Notes under the pieces: model-generated
Database searches by the model: none
What the model was told of the DNA's origin: nothing
The model's input: the letters and a program-made list of their open reading frames with translations, nothing else
In this document: positions 1 to 11,399 of the stretch, in pieces
Position numbering within the stretch: position 1 is the first letter of the stretch
Layout of the letters: every line of letters begins with the position of its first letter
Assembly (NCBI RefSeq): GCF_000832305.1
Contig: NZ_CP010537.1
Location: forward strand, 3,224,001 to 3,288,000
Direction of reading: 5' to 3'
DNA length: 64,000 bases
Source: Cupriavidus basilensis
GTDB lineage: Bacteria > Pseudomonadota > Gammaproteobacteria > Burkholderiales > Burkholderiaceae
Made by a program: the position numbers and the translations under genes

Positions 1-750
1 TTGGCTTTGTCGCTCCCGGCCAGCCCGGCCTCGCAACAGTGCGACAGGAGCCGTTTCGTGATTGCCATTGATGCGGGACATACAGCCAGCCATCCGGGCG
101 CGACGAGCGCGCGCGGCGTGCCCGAGTTCGAGTTCAACACACGCCTGGCCGCAACGCTGGTGCCGGTGCTGGCGGGCATGGGGTTCGCCAACGTATTCCT
201 GACCAACGAGCGCGGCGCGGATATCTCGCTGACAGACCGCTCCGAGCTGGCGAATCGCCGCGGGGCGGATCTGTTCCTGTCGCTCCATCACGACTCGGTC
301 CAGCCGCGTTATCTTTCCGCATGGACCTTTGAGGCCAAGCCGCAGCGCTACAGCGACGACTTTGCCGGCTACTCGATCTTTTACTCCGGCCAGAACCAGC
401 AGCCAGACGAAAGCCTGCGGTTCGCGCGCGTGCTGGGGTCCGAGCTGCACAGGCACTGCCTGCGCCCGACCCTGCACCATGCCGAACAGATCGAAGGCGA
501 GAACAGGGAACTGGTCGACCCGGACCTGGGCATCTACAGGTTCGATGCACTCAAGGTCCTGGCTACCACCAGGATGCCGGCGGTACTGTTCGAAGCCGGG
601 GTGATCGTCAACCGCGCCGAGGAAACCCGGCTTGGCGATCCGGCGTACAGGCGGATGATGGCCGAGTCGATCGGCGCGGCGGTCGCCCGGTTCTGTGCCG
701 GCGACAACGGTGCGGCAACAGCGAGTGCGCAATCATGCTTCCCTCCCTGA
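1..750 (+). CDS. N-acetylmuramoyl-L-alanine amidase (Amidase_3 family), 5' end probably cut by the window
   Basis: Predicted zinc amidase that cleaves the amide bond between muramic acid and the stem peptide in the periplasm. Amidase_3 landmarks are visible: the first zinc histidine in IAIDAGH (about residues 21-27), an acidic residue in PEFEFN (about 41-46), the second zinc histidine in LSLHHDS (about 93-99) and the catalytic glutamate in LFEAGVI (about 196-202). The reading frame is open to base 1 and begins there with a TTG, with no signal peptide in view, so the true start and export signal probably lie upstream of the window. The stop overlaps the next gene by 16 bases, which suggests translational coupling. 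The substrate class is fairly certain; its role (division, recycling or autolysis) is not. Confidence 0.85.
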   Translation: MALSLPASPASQQCDRSRFVIAIDAGHTASHPGATSARGVPEFEFNTRLAATLVPVLAGMGFANVFLTNERGADISLTDRSELANRRGADLFLSLHHDSVQPRYLSAWTFEAKPQRYSDDFAGYSIFYSGQNQQPDESLRFARVLGSELHRHCLRPTLHHAEQIEGENRELVDPDLGIYRFDALKVLATTRMPAVLFEAGVIVNRAEETRLGDPAYRRMMAESIGAAVARFCAGDNGAATASAQSCFPP

Positions 751-1715
751 TGGCGCCGGACAACGGCGCGCGAGCGCGACGGGCCGGCCAGTGCTTGCAA
801 TTTACGCGGCATGCCGCATGGGCGACAGTCATCGTCTTGCTCGCCCTGTGCGCCATGGCACCGGTGGCACAGGCCGCGCCCTCGGGGCGGGTCGTGGGCA
901 CGCTGCTGCGCACCGGCGAATGGCTGGTGCATCAGTTGCGGGAATACGCGGTCCACGAAGCCATCGGCTTTGGGCTCGACGCGCTCGGCATCACCGAAGC
1001 CAAGGCCAATGAGCAAGAACTGAAGACACTGGAAAAACAGCTGGAGGCCAGCCTCGCCGCCAGCGCCGAGAACAGCGCGGCAAAGCAGGCGGAGCTGCGC
1101 GAGCAACTCCATGCCGCCGACGTGCAGCTGGCGGCGCTGCGCCAGTTGCAGACCCAGCGCCTGAGCGCGGCCGATACGCAGCAATTGCGCGACCAGGTCG
1201 AGGACAGCATGCAGCGGATCCTGACCGTGATCAACGAACACGAGCGCAGGCTGGACGCCCTGGAGCGCGACCTGAATGCCTTGAAGACGCGCGTGGCGCA
1301 GATCGATACGCCGCCCCCGCGCGCGGCGGCGCCGTACAACGCGGGAACGGCAATGGGAGCGGGAGCGGGAGCGGCGATGCTGCCGCCGAGCTTCAACTGC
1401 GGCAACGCCAGGACCGGGCCGGAAAAGCTGATCTGCAATGACCGCCGGCTTGGCGACGCGGATGGACGGCTGGGGACCATCTACGAAAACCTGCGTTTCT
1501 TCCTGAACAGCGCCGAATTCATCCAGGTGAGGGACGACGAACGGCGCTGGATCCGCTGGCGGGATGAACGCCTGGCAACGGATTGCGCGCGAGGCGGGCA
1601 GGTCGACATGAACTGCGCCATCGGCCTGTGGGAGACCCGCATCGTGCAGCTGCAGGGCAAGCTCAAGAGCATCCAGCAGGCTCGCGGCGAGCCTAACAAG
1701 GCAAGCGGGCGGTAG
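735..1715 (+). CDS. Exported coiled-coil protein with C-terminal LprI-like (DUF1311) domain
   Basis: A 326-residue protein with a hydrophobic segment at about residues 33-53 ending in AQAA, consistent with a signal peptide or signal anchor. A long Glu/Gln/Leu-rich stretch from about 90 to 195 should form coiled coil. The C-terminal part (about 220-315) has the Cys pattern of the lysozyme-inhibitor LprI-like family: FNCGNA, LICNDRRL, then further cysteines near ATDCARG and DMNCAIG. Known family members are small periplasmic proteins, a few of which inhibit lysozyme. Together with the overlapping upstream amidase gene this suggests a role in control of peptidoglycan hydrolysis (inference). The ATG at 735 was chosen because it overlaps the amidase stop; a later start is possible. 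Confidence 0.75.
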   Translation: MLPSLMAPDNGARARRAGQCLQFTRHAAWATVIVLLALCAMAPVAQAAPSGRVVGTLLRTGEWLVHQLREYAVHEAIGFGLDALGITEAKANEQELKTLEKQLEASLAASAENSAAKQAELREQLHAADVQLAALRQLQTQRLSAADTQQLRDQVEDSMQRILTVINEHERRLDALERDLNALKTRVAQIDTPPPRAAAPYNAGTAMGAGAGAAMLPPSFNCGNARTGPEKLICNDRRLGDADGRLGTIYENLRFFLNSAEFIQVRDDERRWIRWRDERLATDCARGGQVDMNCAIGLWETRIVQLQGKLKSIQQARGEPNKASGR

Positions 1716-1856
1716 AGGCAAGGGCCTCGTCGCACGGCATGCGCCGCGCCCCCATCCCCTTGGAGGCGGCTTCAACATGAAGCGATGCGGTTCTGGCCGG
1801 GGTCAGCACCCAGCAACCCGAAGCGATCCCCCTATCCGGCGATGCCGAGGCCGTCC

Positions 1857-4800
1857 CTAGGACGCGGCGCCGCCATCCAGCGTGGCCAGTGCCGCCAGGT
1901 AGTCGTAGCGCTCGACCTGTGCCTGCAGGCGCTGGCAGCCATCGGCGCACAGCAGGCGGGTAAAGACGTCCCGGTAGCGGGCAAAGGTGTTGTTGGCCGC
2001 GCTGTCGCCCTCTTCCAGCTGTTCGCGCAGGAGCTTGAGCACGGACTCCTGCTTGACATCGGGACCCGCAAGGGGGCCGCACGCATCCGGCGCGCCGCCA
2101 TCCAACGCTGCGGGTTCGGTTGGCAGGTGCGTGCGCAAGGCCGCCAGCAATGGCAGGAAGGCAGTGCGCAAGGCTGCCAGCAGCGTAACGGGGTCGGGGC
2201 GCCCGGGCGCATGAGGAAGTTGCAGGCTCGCCTCCAGCGTAGCCGCCGCGCTCGAGATCGGCATGGCACCGAGATTGGCGGCCAGGCCCTTGAGCGAGTG
2301 CGCGAGCGACAACGCGCCGTCGCGGTCGCCATGCGCCAGCCGCTCGCCGATCCGTTCCGGCATGTCGGCGTAACCGCTGGCAAAGCGCTCAAGCAACTGC
2401 CGGTAGACTTGCGCGCGGCCGCTGACGCGGCCCAGGCCGCCGCCGACATCAAGATGCGGCGAGCTTGCCAGCGCGTCCACCCAGGCCGGCCGGGACCCGG
2501 CTGACGGGGCGGCGTCGTCGCCGCCCGGGACGGCCAGCCACTGGCGCAGCATGGCGTAGAAGGCCGGCGGGCTGATCGGCTTGGCGATATGGTCGTTCAT
2601 GCCGGCGGCCAGGCAGCGCGCCCGGTCTTCCGGCAACGCGTTAGCCGTCATTGCCACCACCGGCAGGCTTGCGAACGCCTCTTGCTCGCGGATGTGCCGG
2701 GTAGCTTCGAACCCATCCATCACGGGCATCTGCACGTCCATCAGGACCAGGTCGTAAGCGCCGGACTGGAGCAGGTGCAGCGCCACGGCGCCGTTCTCGG
2801 CCGTATCGGGGTAGATGCCCGCAGCCTGCAGCAAGTGGACCGCGACCTCGCGGTTGATGTCATTGTCTTCTACCAGCAGCACGCGCGCGCTCGGCAACTC
2901 CGGCGTGGCATCGAGCGCCGCCGAATGCGGCTGCGTCGCCTCCGGTGGCGCGTCATTGTCCGGGGACAGCGTGCGCACCGTCGCCTCCAGCAGCAGCGAT
3001 GCGCTCACCGGCTTGATCAATGTCGCGTCAAAGCCCGATTGCTCGCCCTCGCGCAAGACTTCCTCGCGGCCATGGGCGGTAATCATGACGCGGCGCGGGC
3101 GCGGGTGGCGCAGGCGCATGGCGTCGATATGGCGAGCGGTCTCGATGCCGTCGAGACCAGGCATCTTCCAGTCGATGAACACGGCCTGGTAGGGATCGGC
3201 GGCTTCGTCGGCCTGGGCGATCCTTGCCAGAGCAGCCCGGCCGGAACCCGCCTCGTCCACGCGGAAGCCAAAGTTGCGCAGCATGGCAATGATGACCTGG
3301 CGGGCGTAGTCATGATCGTCCGCCACCAGCAGGCGGCAGCCCGCCAACTGTGGCGCGACCAAGGCGCTGGCAGGCCGCTTCTTGCCCGCCAGCAGGTCCA
3401 GCTCGAACCAGAAGTTGCTGCCCTTGCCCGGCGTGCTTTCGACCCCGAGGGTGCCGCCCATCAACTCCACCAGACGGCGGCAGATGGCCAGACCCAGGCC
3501 GCTGCCGCCGTAGCGCCGGGTAGTCGAGGCGTCGGCCTGCTCGAAACTCTGGAACAGGCGCGCGCAGGTCGCGGGGTCGATGCCGATGCCGGTGTCGCGC
3601 ACCTCGAAGCGCAAGCGGATGCGGGGCTGGCATTGCCCGTCGCCGTGGCGCTCGACGCGTATTACGATTTCACCCTGGTGGGTGAACTTCACCGCGTTGT
3701 TGGCGAAGTTGATCAGGATCTGGCGCAGGCGCAGCGGATCGCCGCGCAGCGAGTCCGGCACGTCCGGGGCGACTTCGACGATCAGTTCGAGGTGCTTGGC
3801 AACGGCCCGTTCGGCCACCAGGTCGCTCACCGTGCGCAGCATCCGCTCCAGCGAAAAATCGATCCGTTCGATCTCCAGCTTGCCGGCCTCGATCTTCGAC
3901 AGGTCCAGGATGTCATCGATGATCTCGAGCAGATGCTGGCCGGAATGCTGGATCTTTTCCAGGTAGCCGCGTTGCTTGTCGTCAAGCCGCGTGCGCAGCG
4001 CCAGATGCGCCATGCCGATCACCGCGTTCATCGGGGTACGGATTTCATGGCTCATATTGGCCAGGAAGCTGGCCTTGGCATGCGCGGCGCTCTCCGCGGC
4101 CTGCTTGGCCACGACCAGTTCAGCATTGGTCTGGGCAAGCTCGCGCGTACGTTCCTCGACGCGGCGCTCCAGCGTCTGGGACAGCGAGGTCAGCCGGCGG
4201 TTGACCTCGACCTGCTCCGTGATATCGATACCCACCGCACCGACCCCCACCACCTGATGGGTGGCCGGGTTGCGCACCGGAAAGCGCGTCATCTGGAGAT
4301 GGCGCTCGCCATGGGGCGTGCGCAGCGCGTAGACGTGCTCCTCGGCCTTGCCCGATGACATCACGCGCGCCTCCATCTCCCGGCGTGCCCGCGCGACTTC
4401 AGGGTTGGAGCCGGCATCCCAGTCGGACCTGCCCAGCACTTCGCCCTCGCTCGCGCCGAGCAGCGCCTGCATGGCCGGGTTCAGGGCCAGCATGGTGTGA
4501 TCGCTGTCCTTGAGCGACATGACGGCGGGCGAGTGCTCAAGCATCGCGCGCATCCTTTCCTGGCTTTCCGCCAGGCGCCTGCCGTCGCGCCGCGCGATCC
4601 ACGTGGCGGTGCCGATCAGCAGCAAGATGATGGCCGTCAGTGCCGCCAGCACGTCGCGGGTGAACAGGTATGGGGCGAACGCTTCGCCCATGTCCTGCTC
4701 CACGATCAAGCCCATCTCCAGGCCGGGGACCCAGATGCCTGCGCCCGCGGCCCGCTGGCCACGGTAGTCGGCATAGTCGTAGGCAAGCACGGAGGCATGG

Positions 4801-5705
4801 TCGCGCAGCAGGCGCTCGGCAACCAGGGTCAGCGGGCCGCCCGGCTGGGCGCCGCCGCCATCCTTGCCGCTCTGGCCGGGGACCCGGGCCCATACATTGA
4901 GCATGGACGCGGTGCCTGGCGCCAGCCGGCCCTTGGCCTCCAGCTCGGCGCCGAAGCGGCTGGGAGACACCAGCCGGCCCCGGGCGTCGATGGCGTAGAG
5001 TTCGCCAGTGCGGCCGAACTGGCCAGCCGCGATGATCGGCAGCATCACGGCGCCGGGATCCAGCCGCAGGCATAGCACGCCAATGGCGCGTCCCGCGTCC
5101 AGCAGCCGGGCGCACACCACCTGGAACGGCAGGTCCACCAGCGTGCCCCACGGGTCCCGGGTTCGCTCCGGGGCAGGATAAGGCGGCGAGGCGGCGCTGC
5201 CCTCTTCCAGCGCCCGCCGGGCTGTCTGGGCAGGCTCTGGCAAAAGCAGGCGGCCGGTGCGGCCGGGCAGCTCCGACGCCACGATCTTGAGGTCCGGCGT
5301 AGCCAGGACGTAACCGAGGTAGCCGCTGCTCTGGAAGACCGGGGTCACCCAGCGTTCGAACCTCGCCACCGCCTCGCCATCCGGCAACGGCTGGCCCGGG
5401 GCCGGGGCCAAGAGCAGCGGGCGCGCGAACCTGAGCGCCTCCGGCAGGCGCGCAATCCGCTCGGCGCGCCGCTGCTGCTCGCCACTCCAGAGCCCCAGCA
5501 GGCGCGCGTTCGTCGCCAGCATCGACTCCACGCGCGTGCCCAGGTTGGCCCGGTCGTTCTCGTACACCAGCTGGGCGGCGCCGCCGGCCAGCAGGCAGAC
5601 TGTCACCACCAGCAGCACGGCATAGGCGTAGCGCCGCAGACCGGCGCGCGTGGCCAGCCGCCTGCGCCAGGCAGCCAGCAATCCAGAAGCGGATGCGGCC
5701 ATCAT
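1857..5705 (-). CDS. Membrane hybrid sensor histidine kinase (Cache-like sensor, PAS, HisKA, HATPase, two REC, HPt)
   Basis: A 1282-residue hybrid kinase. TM1 lies near residues 27-46, a periplasmic Cache-like sensor follows, and TM2 is near 345-367. A PAS domain (about 380-500) and a short coiled coil lead to the H-box [13 protein letters not shown], with the phospho-histidine near 553. The ATPase G2 box GGSGLGLAI is near 735-743. REC1 begins at about 790 (FIDWKMPG holds the acceptor Asp), REC2 at about 945 ([11 protein letters not shown]), and an HPt domain near 1138 carries AHSLKG. All phosphorelay residues appear intact. The ATG overlaps the stop of the HD-GYP gene as ATGA, so the two are translationally coupled and probably partners. 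The frame is open further upstream, but that part only shadows the HD-GYP gene. Confidence 0.93.
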   Translation of the reverse strand: MMAASASGLLAAWRRRLATRAGLRRYAYAVLLVVTVCLLAGGAAQLVYENDRANLGTRVESMLATNARLLGLWSGEQQRRAERIARLPEALRFARPLLLAPAPGQPLPDGEAVARFERWVTPVFQSSGYLGYVLATPDLKIVASELPGRTGRLLLPEPAQTARRALEEGSAASPPYPAPERTRDPWGTLVDLPFQVVCARLLDAGRAIGVLCLRLDPGAVMLPIIAAGQFGRTGELYAIDARGRLVSPSRFGAELEAKGRLAPGTASMLNVWARVPGQSGKDGGGAQPGGPLTLVAERLLRDHASVLAYDYADYRGQRAAGAGIWVPGLEMGLIVEQDMGEAFAPYLFTRDVLAALTAIILLLIGTATWIARRDGRRLAESQERMRAMLEHSPAVMSLKDSDHTMLALNPAMQALLGASEGEVLGRSDWDAGSNPEVARARREMEARVMSSGKAEEHVYALRTPHGERHLQMTRFPVRNPATHQVVGVGAVGIDITEQVEVNRRLTSLSQTLERRVEERTRELAQTNAELVVAKQAAESAAHAKASFLANMSHEIRTPMNAVIGMAHLALRTRLDDKQRGYLEKIQHSGQHLLEIIDDILDLSKIEAGKLEIERIDFSLERMLRTVSDLVAERAVAKHLELIVEVAPDVPDSLRGDPLRLRQILINFANNAVKFTHQGEIVIRVERHGDGQCQPRIRLRFEVRDTGIGIDPATCARLFQSFEQADASTTRRYGGSGLGLAICRRLVELMGGTLGVESTPGKGSNFWFELDLLAGKKRPASALVAPQLAGCRLLVADDHDYARQVIIAMLRNFGFRVDEAGSGRAALARIAQADEAADPYQAVFIDWKMPGLDGIETARHIDAMRLRHPRPRRVMITAHGREEVLREGEQSGFDATLIKPVSASLLLEATVRTLSPDNDAPPEATQPHSAALDATPELPSARVLLVEDNDINREVAVHLLQAAGIYPDTAENGAVALHLLQSGAYDLVLMDVQMPVMDGFEATRHIREQEAFASLPVVAMTANALPEDRARCLAAGMNDHIAKPISPPAFYAMLRQWLAVPGGDDAAPSAGSRPAWVDALASSPHLDVGGGLGRVSGRAQVYRQLLERFASGYADMPERIGERLAHGDRDGALSLAHSLKGLAANLGAMPISSAAATLEASLQLPHAPGRPDPVTLLAALRTAFLPLLAALRTHLPTEPAALDGGAPDACGPLAGPDVKQESVLKLLREQLEEGDSAANNTFARYRDVFTRLLCADGCQRLQAQVERYDYLAALATLDGGAAS

Positions 5706-6868
5706 GCTTGCGGCGTGGCGGCGGGATAGCCGTTGGCGGCGAGCAATGCCACCTCGCGCGCATGGTCCGCGTCGGTGTCTGCGTAGCGTTGCGAAATGGC
5801 CAGGAACTCGGGCGCGATGGCCAGGAACGCGTCCACCATGTCCGGATCGAAATGGCTGCCTCTCCCTTCGCCGATCATCCTTACCGCCTGCTCGTGCGGA
5901 AATGCGGGCTTGTAGACGCGCCGGCTGATGAGCGCATCGTAGACATCGGCGACCGCCATCAGGCGCGCGGAGACGGGAATCGCATCGCCCGACAACCCGT
6001 CGGGGTAGCCGCTGCCGTTCCATTTCTCCTGGTGATAGTGCGCAATCTCGCGGGCGTAGCGCAGGAAGGAGTTAGGGGTGCCGCACTGGGCCTCGGCATG
6101 CGCAATGGCGTCACGCCCCAGCGTGGTGTGGGTCTTCATGACCTCGAATTCTTCGGCGGTCAGCTTGCCGGGCTTGAGCAGGATGCGATCCGGGATGCCG
6201 ACCTTGCCAATGTCATGCAGCGGGGCCGACTTGAACAGCAACTCGATGGTCTCGTCGTTGAGCTCGTCGCAAAAGCGAGGATGGTGCCGCAGCGCCTGCG
6301 CCAGGCGGCGCACGTAGTGCTGGGTGCGCCGCAGGTGATTGCCGGTTTCGTTGTCGCGCGTCTCTGCCAGGGATGCCATGGCCATGATGGTGACGTCCTG
6401 GATCACGGAGATCTCCCGCAGCCGCCGCTGCACCTCCTGTTCCAGGTAGGCCGACTTGTCCTGGAGAAAATCCCTGGCGCTCTTGAGGGTGAGATGGGTG
6501 GCGATGCGCGCGTGCATCACCAACGGGCTGAGCGGCTTCATGATGTAGTCCACCGCGCCTACCTGGAACCCGCGCGTCTCGTCGTGCTCACCGGTACGGG
6601 ACGTCAGGAAGATCACGGGGACGTCCATGGTGGCCGGGTTCGCCTTGAGCTGCCGGCACGCTTCGTAGCCGTCCATGTCCGGCATCATCACGTCCAGCAA
6701 GATCAGGCTCGGCGGGGCCGCCGTGGCGATGCGCACCGCCGCGCTGCCCGAGGTCGCCACCTTCACCCGATAGCGGTCCTGGAGCAACGCGGCCATCATC
6801 GCGATGTTTTCTGGAAGATCATCCACCACAAGAATCGTGGGCTGGGCATCGGAATTGTCAGAGCGCAT
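5702..6868 (-). CDS. Response regulator with HD-GYP c-di-GMP phosphodiesterase domain (RpfG-like)
   Basis: A 388-residue two-domain protein. The receiver domain (about 10-125) has acidic DD near VVDDLPEN, acceptor Asp in LILLDVMMP (about 62) and the KP lysine in YIMKPLS. A helical linker joins it to an HD-GYP domain with [13 protein letters not shown] (about 215-227), [10 protein letters not shown] upstream, and the GYP signature [11 protein letters not shown] (about 285). HD-GYP enzymes hydrolyse c-di-GMP to pGpG or GMP, and all metal-ligand motifs look present. The gene is upstream of and overlaps the hybrid kinase by four bases, so the kinase phosphorelay probably controls this phosphodiesterase, as in RpfC/RpfG systems. 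The sensor here is a Cache-like domain rather than the RpfC 5TM type. Confidence 0.92.
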   Translation of the reverse strand: MRSDNSDAQPTILVVDDLPENIAMMAALLQDRYRVKVATSGSAAVRIATAAPPSLILLDVMMPDMDGYEACRQLKANPATMDVPVIFLTSRTGEHDETRGFQVGAVDYIMKPLSPLVMHARIATHLTLKSARDFLQDKSAYLEQEVQRRLREISVIQDVTIMAMASLAETRDNETGNHLRRTQHYVRRLAQALRHHPRFCDELNDETIELLFKSAPLHDIGKVGIPDRILLKPGKLTAEEFEVMKTHTTLGRDAIAHAEAQCGTPNSFLRYAREIAHYHQEKWNGSGYPDGLSGDAIPVSARLMAVADVYDALISRRVYKPAFPHEQAVRMIGEGRGSHFDPDMVDAFLAIAPEFLAISQRYADTDADHAREVALLAANGYPAATPQA

Positions 6869-7152
6869 GGGGAGATTCAGGTCGGGATACTTGCCGGGCA
6901 GGCAAGATGACGGCGTTTGCGGCGCGCTTCGAAAGACATGCCGTCATATTGCGTTGACATAGCGGATTACTCGCACCGGTTCGCTTTTCGCCCGGGCCAG
7001 GCCACAGATTGCACGGGACGCAAAAAACCAAGGTGCATCCCTGCCCCTGTCTTGCCATAACGGACATCTCGCGTCGCAAATTCAGCCCCCCTTGCGGAGG
7101 GGATCAAGTATCGGCGCCCACTGCCGTTAACCCCGCTCCGAGCGGGCGCAGC

Positions 7153-7182
7153 AAAAAAAAAGGCCCACCGAAGTGGGCTTTC
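7153..7182 (-). terminator. Intrinsic terminator, minus strand
   Basis: On the minus strand the stem GCCCAC / GTGGGC closes a TTCG loop and is followed by nine T residues (7153-7161 on the plus strand are A). The UUCG tetraloop and long U tract make this a strong rho-independent terminator. No recognisable minus-strand gene lies directly upstream. Confidence 0.85.
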
Positions 7183-7404
7183 CCAAGACAAACGGACATC
7201 GGTCGCATGGCATTGACACTGACACCCCCGCAATCGATTCAATGCACGCCGACTACGTCAGAAGACGTGTCCGCATTGCCGGCATCGCCGCACGCCACAC
7301 CGGCTTGTTGCCCGACCCACAGCGAGTCCATGCAGGCATCGAGGCCCGTCTTTCGCCGAATCGAAGCAACGGCCGCATTGTCATGGGTTCCCGCTGGATC
7401 GGAA

Positions 7405-7420
7405 AGAGTAAAAATACTCT
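7405..7420. promoter_or_regulatory. Perfect palindrome AGAGTA-AAAA-TACTCT
   Basis: Six-base arms around an AAAA centre, about 100 bases upstream of the small gene at 7523 and inside the unexplained minus-strand transcript region. It could be a dimeric regulator site. It lacks the GC-rich stem and T tract of a terminator. Confidence 0.35.
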
Positions 7421-7522
7421 CCCCGTCCCCTATTCCTGCCCTGGCAACGGATGCGCATGCAGGGCGTGCGAACTGAGTAATTCCACTCTTTCGCGGCAGC
7501 CATCGCCAAGCCATCATGAGGC

Positions 7523-7942
7523 ATGGAATCTCATCAGCTAACTGTTCGCCACACCTTGCGCATCGACCAGTGGATGACGGCGGTGGGCAACGGCGAAACC
7601 TCACTGGAGTATGACAACTGGTTAAGCTGCGTGCTCAATGACCTGGAACCCGGGCGGCCGGAGTACGCGATATCGATCACGACCCGGGAAGGCAAGAACG
7701 AGTTCCGGTTCCAGCATCGCGCGCGCTATGAGGTACGGCACCCCAAGTACGGCATCCGGCGATTCGTGTGCGCCGTCGACAGCGATGCGACATTGATCGC
7801 CTTCGAGAATACGATCTCCGGTGTCCGCTACCCATGGGTGACGATCGACGGCACATTCACCCAGGCTGAACTGTGGTCGCTCAGGTTGCTGTGCGCCGGA
7901 GTCGACCTGTGCGCCGCCCCGGTCGGCGTGGAGAGCCGCTGA
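7523..7942 (+). CDS. Hypothetical protein of 139 residues
   Basis: I do not recognise this protein. It is soluble, without signal peptide or membrane segment, and of mixed composition with several Trp, Tyr and Phe (YDNWLSC, VRYPWVTIDG), which reads like a folded small domain rather than a shadow frame. It stands alone between two minus-strand kinase genes, downstream of a palindrome at 7405-7420. The ATG at 7523 has only a GAGG placed too close to serve as a good ribosome site, so the start is uncertain; an ATG at 7574 is an alternative. A competing minus-strand frame (8092-7622) is considered a shadow. Confidence 0.5.
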   Translation: MESHQLTVRHTLRIDQWMTAVGNGETSLEYDNWLSCVLNDLEPGRPEYAISITTREGKNEFRFQHRARYEVRHPKYGIRRFVCAVDSDATLIAFENTISGVRYPWVTIDGTFTQAELWSLRLLCAGVDLCAAPVGVESR

Positions 7943-8117
7943 AACGTTGGCGGTTCCGGGGAACGATGTCATGGCCGGCCCCCTTTTTCCGGTCCAGAGC
8001 GTGCTTTGCGCGTGAGGCTTACCAGCATGGCCGATTTTGCAGGGAAACAGCACTCCCCGTGTCCCCACCTGCAGATGACGCGCCAGATTCACGCGCCGGG
8101 CTGCCTCTGGACCCTTT

Positions 8118-11100
8118 TTACACCGCGCCCACGGCGCACGCCGAGCGCAGGTTGGCGATCAGCGCCGGAAAGTCCCGGGCCAGCGTGGCGAGCGCCACGG
8201 CATCCGCCCGGTCATCCTGCAAGCCACGGTCCAGCACCGAACATGCCTGCGCGAGCTCAGCCGCCCCAAGCATGCCGAGCACGGCCCTCAGGCCATGGGC
8301 ATGCAGGCTTGCCTGGCCAAAGTCGCCGGCCCCGATGGCCGCATGGATCTGCGTTACCACGTCCGCGCGCTCGGCGCAGACGCGCTTGGCCAGATTGATG
8401 TAGATATCCTCGCGGCCGAACAAGAGTTTGATCCCCGCGGCGGCATCCAGGCCCGGTACTCGCTTCAGGGCCTGCGTCACCGCCGTCCCCGCTCCTGCCG
8501 GGCCGCGAGCCGCGCCCGATGGCACGGCGACGGGCGGTAGCCATGCCGCGATGGTGCGAAACATTGCCTGTGCGTCGATCGGCTTTGAGATGTGATCGTT
8601 CATCCCGCCCTCGATGCAGCGAATGCGGTCCGCCGACATCGCGTCCGCCGTCAGCGCCAGCACCGGCAGGGCATGAAGGCCCAGGGCGTGGCGAATCGCG
8701 CCGGTGGTCTCTATACCGTCCATGCCCGGCATATGGATGTCCATCAGCACGATATCGAATGCGTTTTCCTTGAGCGCCACCAGCGCCCGCTGGCCGTCGC
8801 CGGCAACTTGCACGTCCATGCCCGCCAGCTCGAGAAGATCGCGCGCGACCTCCTGATTGATCGGATTGTCCTCGACCAGCAAGACCCTGCGCCCGCGCAA
8901 TGCCTCCCACGCCGGCCCGGCGAGCGAGTGGCAATCCGATGGCGCCACAGCCATACGCGAAAGCGCGGAGCCCGGAGCGGCCGCCCGGTCCGCGCACGCA
9001 ATCCCCAGCGACACCTCGAACGAGAAGATGCTTCCGACACCAGCCTGGCTCCGCGCGAAGACGCGCCCACCCATGAGTTCCGCCAGCTTCTTGCTGATCA
9101 CAAGCCCAAGCCCCGTGCCTTCAAAGCGGCGGTTCATCGCGCTGTCCAATTGCTGGAACGGCGTGAATAGCTCCGCCAATGCTTCCTGAGCAATGCCTAC
9201 GCCCGTGTCCTCGACCTCGAAACACAAGCCGATATGGCTGTCGCGCACGAGCGTCTCCCTGACTCGCAGGCAGACCTCGCCACGATCCGTGAACTTCAGC
9301 GCATTGCCCAGGAAATTGATCAGGATCTGCCCGACACGCAGCGGATCGCCGACCAGCCGAAGCGGAATCGCGGGGGATGTGAAGATGGACATCGTGATGC
9401 CCTTCGCTTCCGCCGTTTCCCAGAACAGTCCCGTAACACGGTCCAGCAGTTCAGACAGGTAGAATTCGCGCGCGTCGATGGTCAGCTTTTCCGCCTCGAT
9501 CTTCGAGAAATCCAGGATATCGTTGACGATCCCCAGCAAGTGCCCGGCGGATGCACCGATGCGCGTCAGATAGCGATCCAGCTTGTCCGCGCGCTCGCGG
9601 CTCAGCGCCAGATGCGACATGCCGATGATGGCATTGAGCGGCGTCCTGATCTCGTGGCTCATGTTGGCCAGGAACTGTGCCTTGACGCGCGCAGCCGATT
9701 CAGCCGCCTCGCGGGCCGCCGTCAGCTGTAGCGTTCGCTCTTCGACGCGTGCTTCCAGCGTGTTGGTAAGCGCCTCCAGCGCCTGCCTTGTGCGCTCCTG
9801 CTCAGTGATATCGGCGGCCACGGTACCGACGCCGATGATGCCCGCATCGTCCGGCCCGCGCACCGGGAACGTGACCATGCGGAAGACACGTTCATACCCA
9901 TAGCGAGGACTGATCGTATGCACCTGGTTCTGGGATGTTCCGCTGGCCACGACCAGTTCGTGCATATCGCGGCTGATCTGCGCGATATGGCGATTCGGGA
10001 TGACGTCCCAGTCGCAGCATCCCACGAAAGCGCCGCGCGGCACCCCGATGGCTTGCTCGTAAGCTTGATTGGCCATGATGCCCACACCCTCGATGTTCTT
10101 GTAGGCCAGCCCGGTCGGCAGGTTCTCGCGGAATGCGCGTATGCGCTCCTCGCTCTCGATCGCGCCGCGGCGCGCGCGCCACTGGAATGCCGCCAGCGCA
10201 AGGATCAGCCCGATCGCGATCGCGGCAAGGCTGGCGATCGCCCTGCGGACCAGGAAATACGACTGATAGGCTTCGTCCACCTGCAGCTCGACCACCAGCC
10301 CCATATCCTGGTCAGCCAGCCATCGGCTAGCCCCGATGACCTTGTGTCCGCCATAGCCGTCATAACCCTCGGCGTCCACCGCCTCCTTGACTTTATCCGT
10401 CAGCAGTTGCTGCGCAAGTTTTGTCGGGGCATAGCCAGTACGGCCCTGCACCAGCAAATCGGCCGCCGGCCGCTCGCCGGGCAAAATCCCCCACGGCACC
10501 GGGGAGTCGTCCTGCCGCGTACGATCAGGCGGCGCATCGCGCGCCGAGTCGCGGGTCGGGGAGATAATGCGTGCGGCGGAATCGATCACGTAAGCCTCGC
10601 CCGTTTCGCCTATCCGGCCCGCCTTGAGAATCTTGAACAGCCTCACGTAGGGATCGACACGCAGGCACAGGAAGCCAGCGGCCCCTCCATCCACATCGAT
10701 GCGCGCGCAGGCAACCTGATAGAACATCCCGGCCGGCTGTTCAACGCCCTGTGCCATGAGCGGCAGCGTCGAGACAGTGGGCCGCGAAATGGCAAATCCA
10801 AGCGCCTGCGCCTCGCGCAACGTCCGTATGGTCTGCTCGGTCAGGTCCGAGGCGTTGACATAGCGCGGGCTGCTCGCCGCGAGAATGGTATGGTCCGGGT
10901 GGATCAGGGCATAGCCGTCGAAGCCCCGGCTCCTGTAGATCGGCAGGATCCACTGGTCGAATTCAGCCCGCAAATCGGCCCGGCCGGGATCGGCCAGGAT
11001 ACGTTTCACCAGCTTTTTCAGGGCAGGGTTCTCGGCGATGCTCCCGACTCGCCCCGCAGAATCCTCGCCCATCGCCTGGTTCAGGTCCAATATCGCCTGG

Positions 11101-11273
11101 AGCACGGCTTTCAGGCGGCCTTCGGCCCTCCGATGAAATTGCCTTTCAAGCCCCCGCAGCACCGCGTGGCTCAAGACCAGCAGCAATACAACGGCCGCCG
11201 CCGTCATGATGAGATTCTGGCGGACCTCTCTCCCGCTTGTCCCTCGCAGACTCCTGAAGTAACGCTTGATCAT
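8118..11273 (-). CDS. Membrane hybrid sensor histidine kinase (Cache-like sensor, PAS, HisKA, HATPase, REC, HPt)
   Basis: A 1051-residue hybrid kinase similar in layout to the one at 1857-5705 but with a single receiver. TM1 is at about 21-39, the periplasmic sensor spans about 40-340, TM2 is near 341-361 and a PAS domain follows. The H-box [13 protein letters not shown] places the phospho-histidine near 539, and the G2 box is [15 protein letters not shown] has [11 protein letters not shown] (about 794) and [11 protein letters not shown] (about 841). The HPt domain near 991 reads [10 protein letters not shown], keeping the histidine but with Arg where Lys is usual. The ATG at 11273 is preceded by CAGGAAATC. 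The sensors of the two kinases look alike, so the pair may be paralogues. No output regulator is coupled directly; the FixJ-like gene 127 bases upstream is the obvious candidate. Confidence 0.92.
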   Translation of the reverse strand: MIKRYFRSLRGTSGREVRQNLIMTAAAVVLLLVLSHAVLRGLERQFHRRAEGRLKAVLQAILDLNQAMGEDSAGRVGSIAENPALKKLVKRILADPGRADLRAEFDQWILPIYRSRGFDGYALIHPDHTILAASSPRYVNASDLTEQTIRTLREAQALGFAISRPTVSTLPLMAQGVEQPAGMFYQVACARIDVDGGAAGFLCLRVDPYVRLFKILKAGRIGETGEAYVIDSAARIISPTRDSARDAPPDRTRQDDSPVPWGILPGERPAADLLVQGRTGYAPTKLAQQLLTDKVKEAVDAEGYDGYGGHKVIGASRWLADQDMGLVVELQVDEAYQSYFLVRRAIASLAAIAIGLILALAAFQWRARRGAIESEERIRAFRENLPTGLAYKNIEGVGIMANQAYEQAIGVPRGAFVGCCDWDVIPNRHIAQISRDMHELVVASGTSQNQVHTISPRYGYERVFRMVTFPVRGPDDAGIIGVGTVAADITEQERTRQALEALTNTLEARVEERTLQLTAAREAAESAARVKAQFLANMSHEIRTPLNAIIGMSHLALSRERADKLDRYLTRIGASAGHLLGIVNDILDFSKIEAEKLTIDAREFYLSELLDRVTGLFWETAEAKGITMSIFTSPAIPLRLVGDPLRVGQILINFLGNALKFTDRGEVCLRVRETLVRDSHIGLCFEVEDTGVGIAQEALAELFTPFQQLDSAMNRRFEGTGLGLVISKKLAELMGGRVFARSQAGVGSIFSFEVSLGIACADRAAAPGSALSRMAVAPSDCHSLAGPAWEALRGRRVLLVEDNPINQEVARDLLELAGMDVQVAGDGQRALVALKENAFDIVLMDIHMPGMDGIETTGAIRHALGLHALPVLALTADAMSADRIRCIEGGMNDHISKPIDAQAMFRTIAAWLPPVAVPSGAARGPAGAGTAVTQALKRVPGLDAAAGIKLLFGREDIYINLAKRVCAERADVVTQIHAAIGAGDFGQASLHAHGLRAVLGMLGAAELAQACSVLDRGLQDDRADAVALATLARDFPALIANLRSACAVGAV

Positions 11274-11399
11274 GATTTCCTGCGACGAATCGCGACGCAT
11301 CGAAGACGGGGCGGCATTCCTGCCCCGTGCCGGCAACCGGCGGGCTCTTGATTTCTGCTTTTCGCGACTTCTACTTTATTGGCGGCCACGCAGGATGGA

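Larger units (their letters stand above)
6869..7522. other. 654-bp intergenic region with a minus-strand terminator and a palindrome
   Basis: No confident gene. It holds the promoter side of the HD-GYP gene, a strong minus-strand intrinsic terminator at 7153-7182 and a perfect 16-bp palindrome at 7405-7420. A minus-strand reading frame from the ATG at 7517 or 7514 to a stop at 7239 would end about 57 bases before the terminator and could encode some 90 residues. It has no good ribosome site or recognisable motif, so I do not call it. The terminator implies that a short minus-strand transcript, coding or not, ends here. Confidence 0.5.

Noticed and set aside
1785..4358. Two plus-strand frames opposite the first hybrid kinase
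   Set aside because: Antisense shadows of conserved kinase and receiver domains.
7622..8092. Minus-strand 156-residue frame overlapping the hypothetical gene at 7523
   Set aside because: Composition reads like an antisense shadow, and the plus-strand frame looks more protein-like.
9918..11351. Long plus-strand frame opposite the second hybrid kinase
   Set aside because: Arg/His/Gln-rich shadow with no domain; the kinase frame explains the region.
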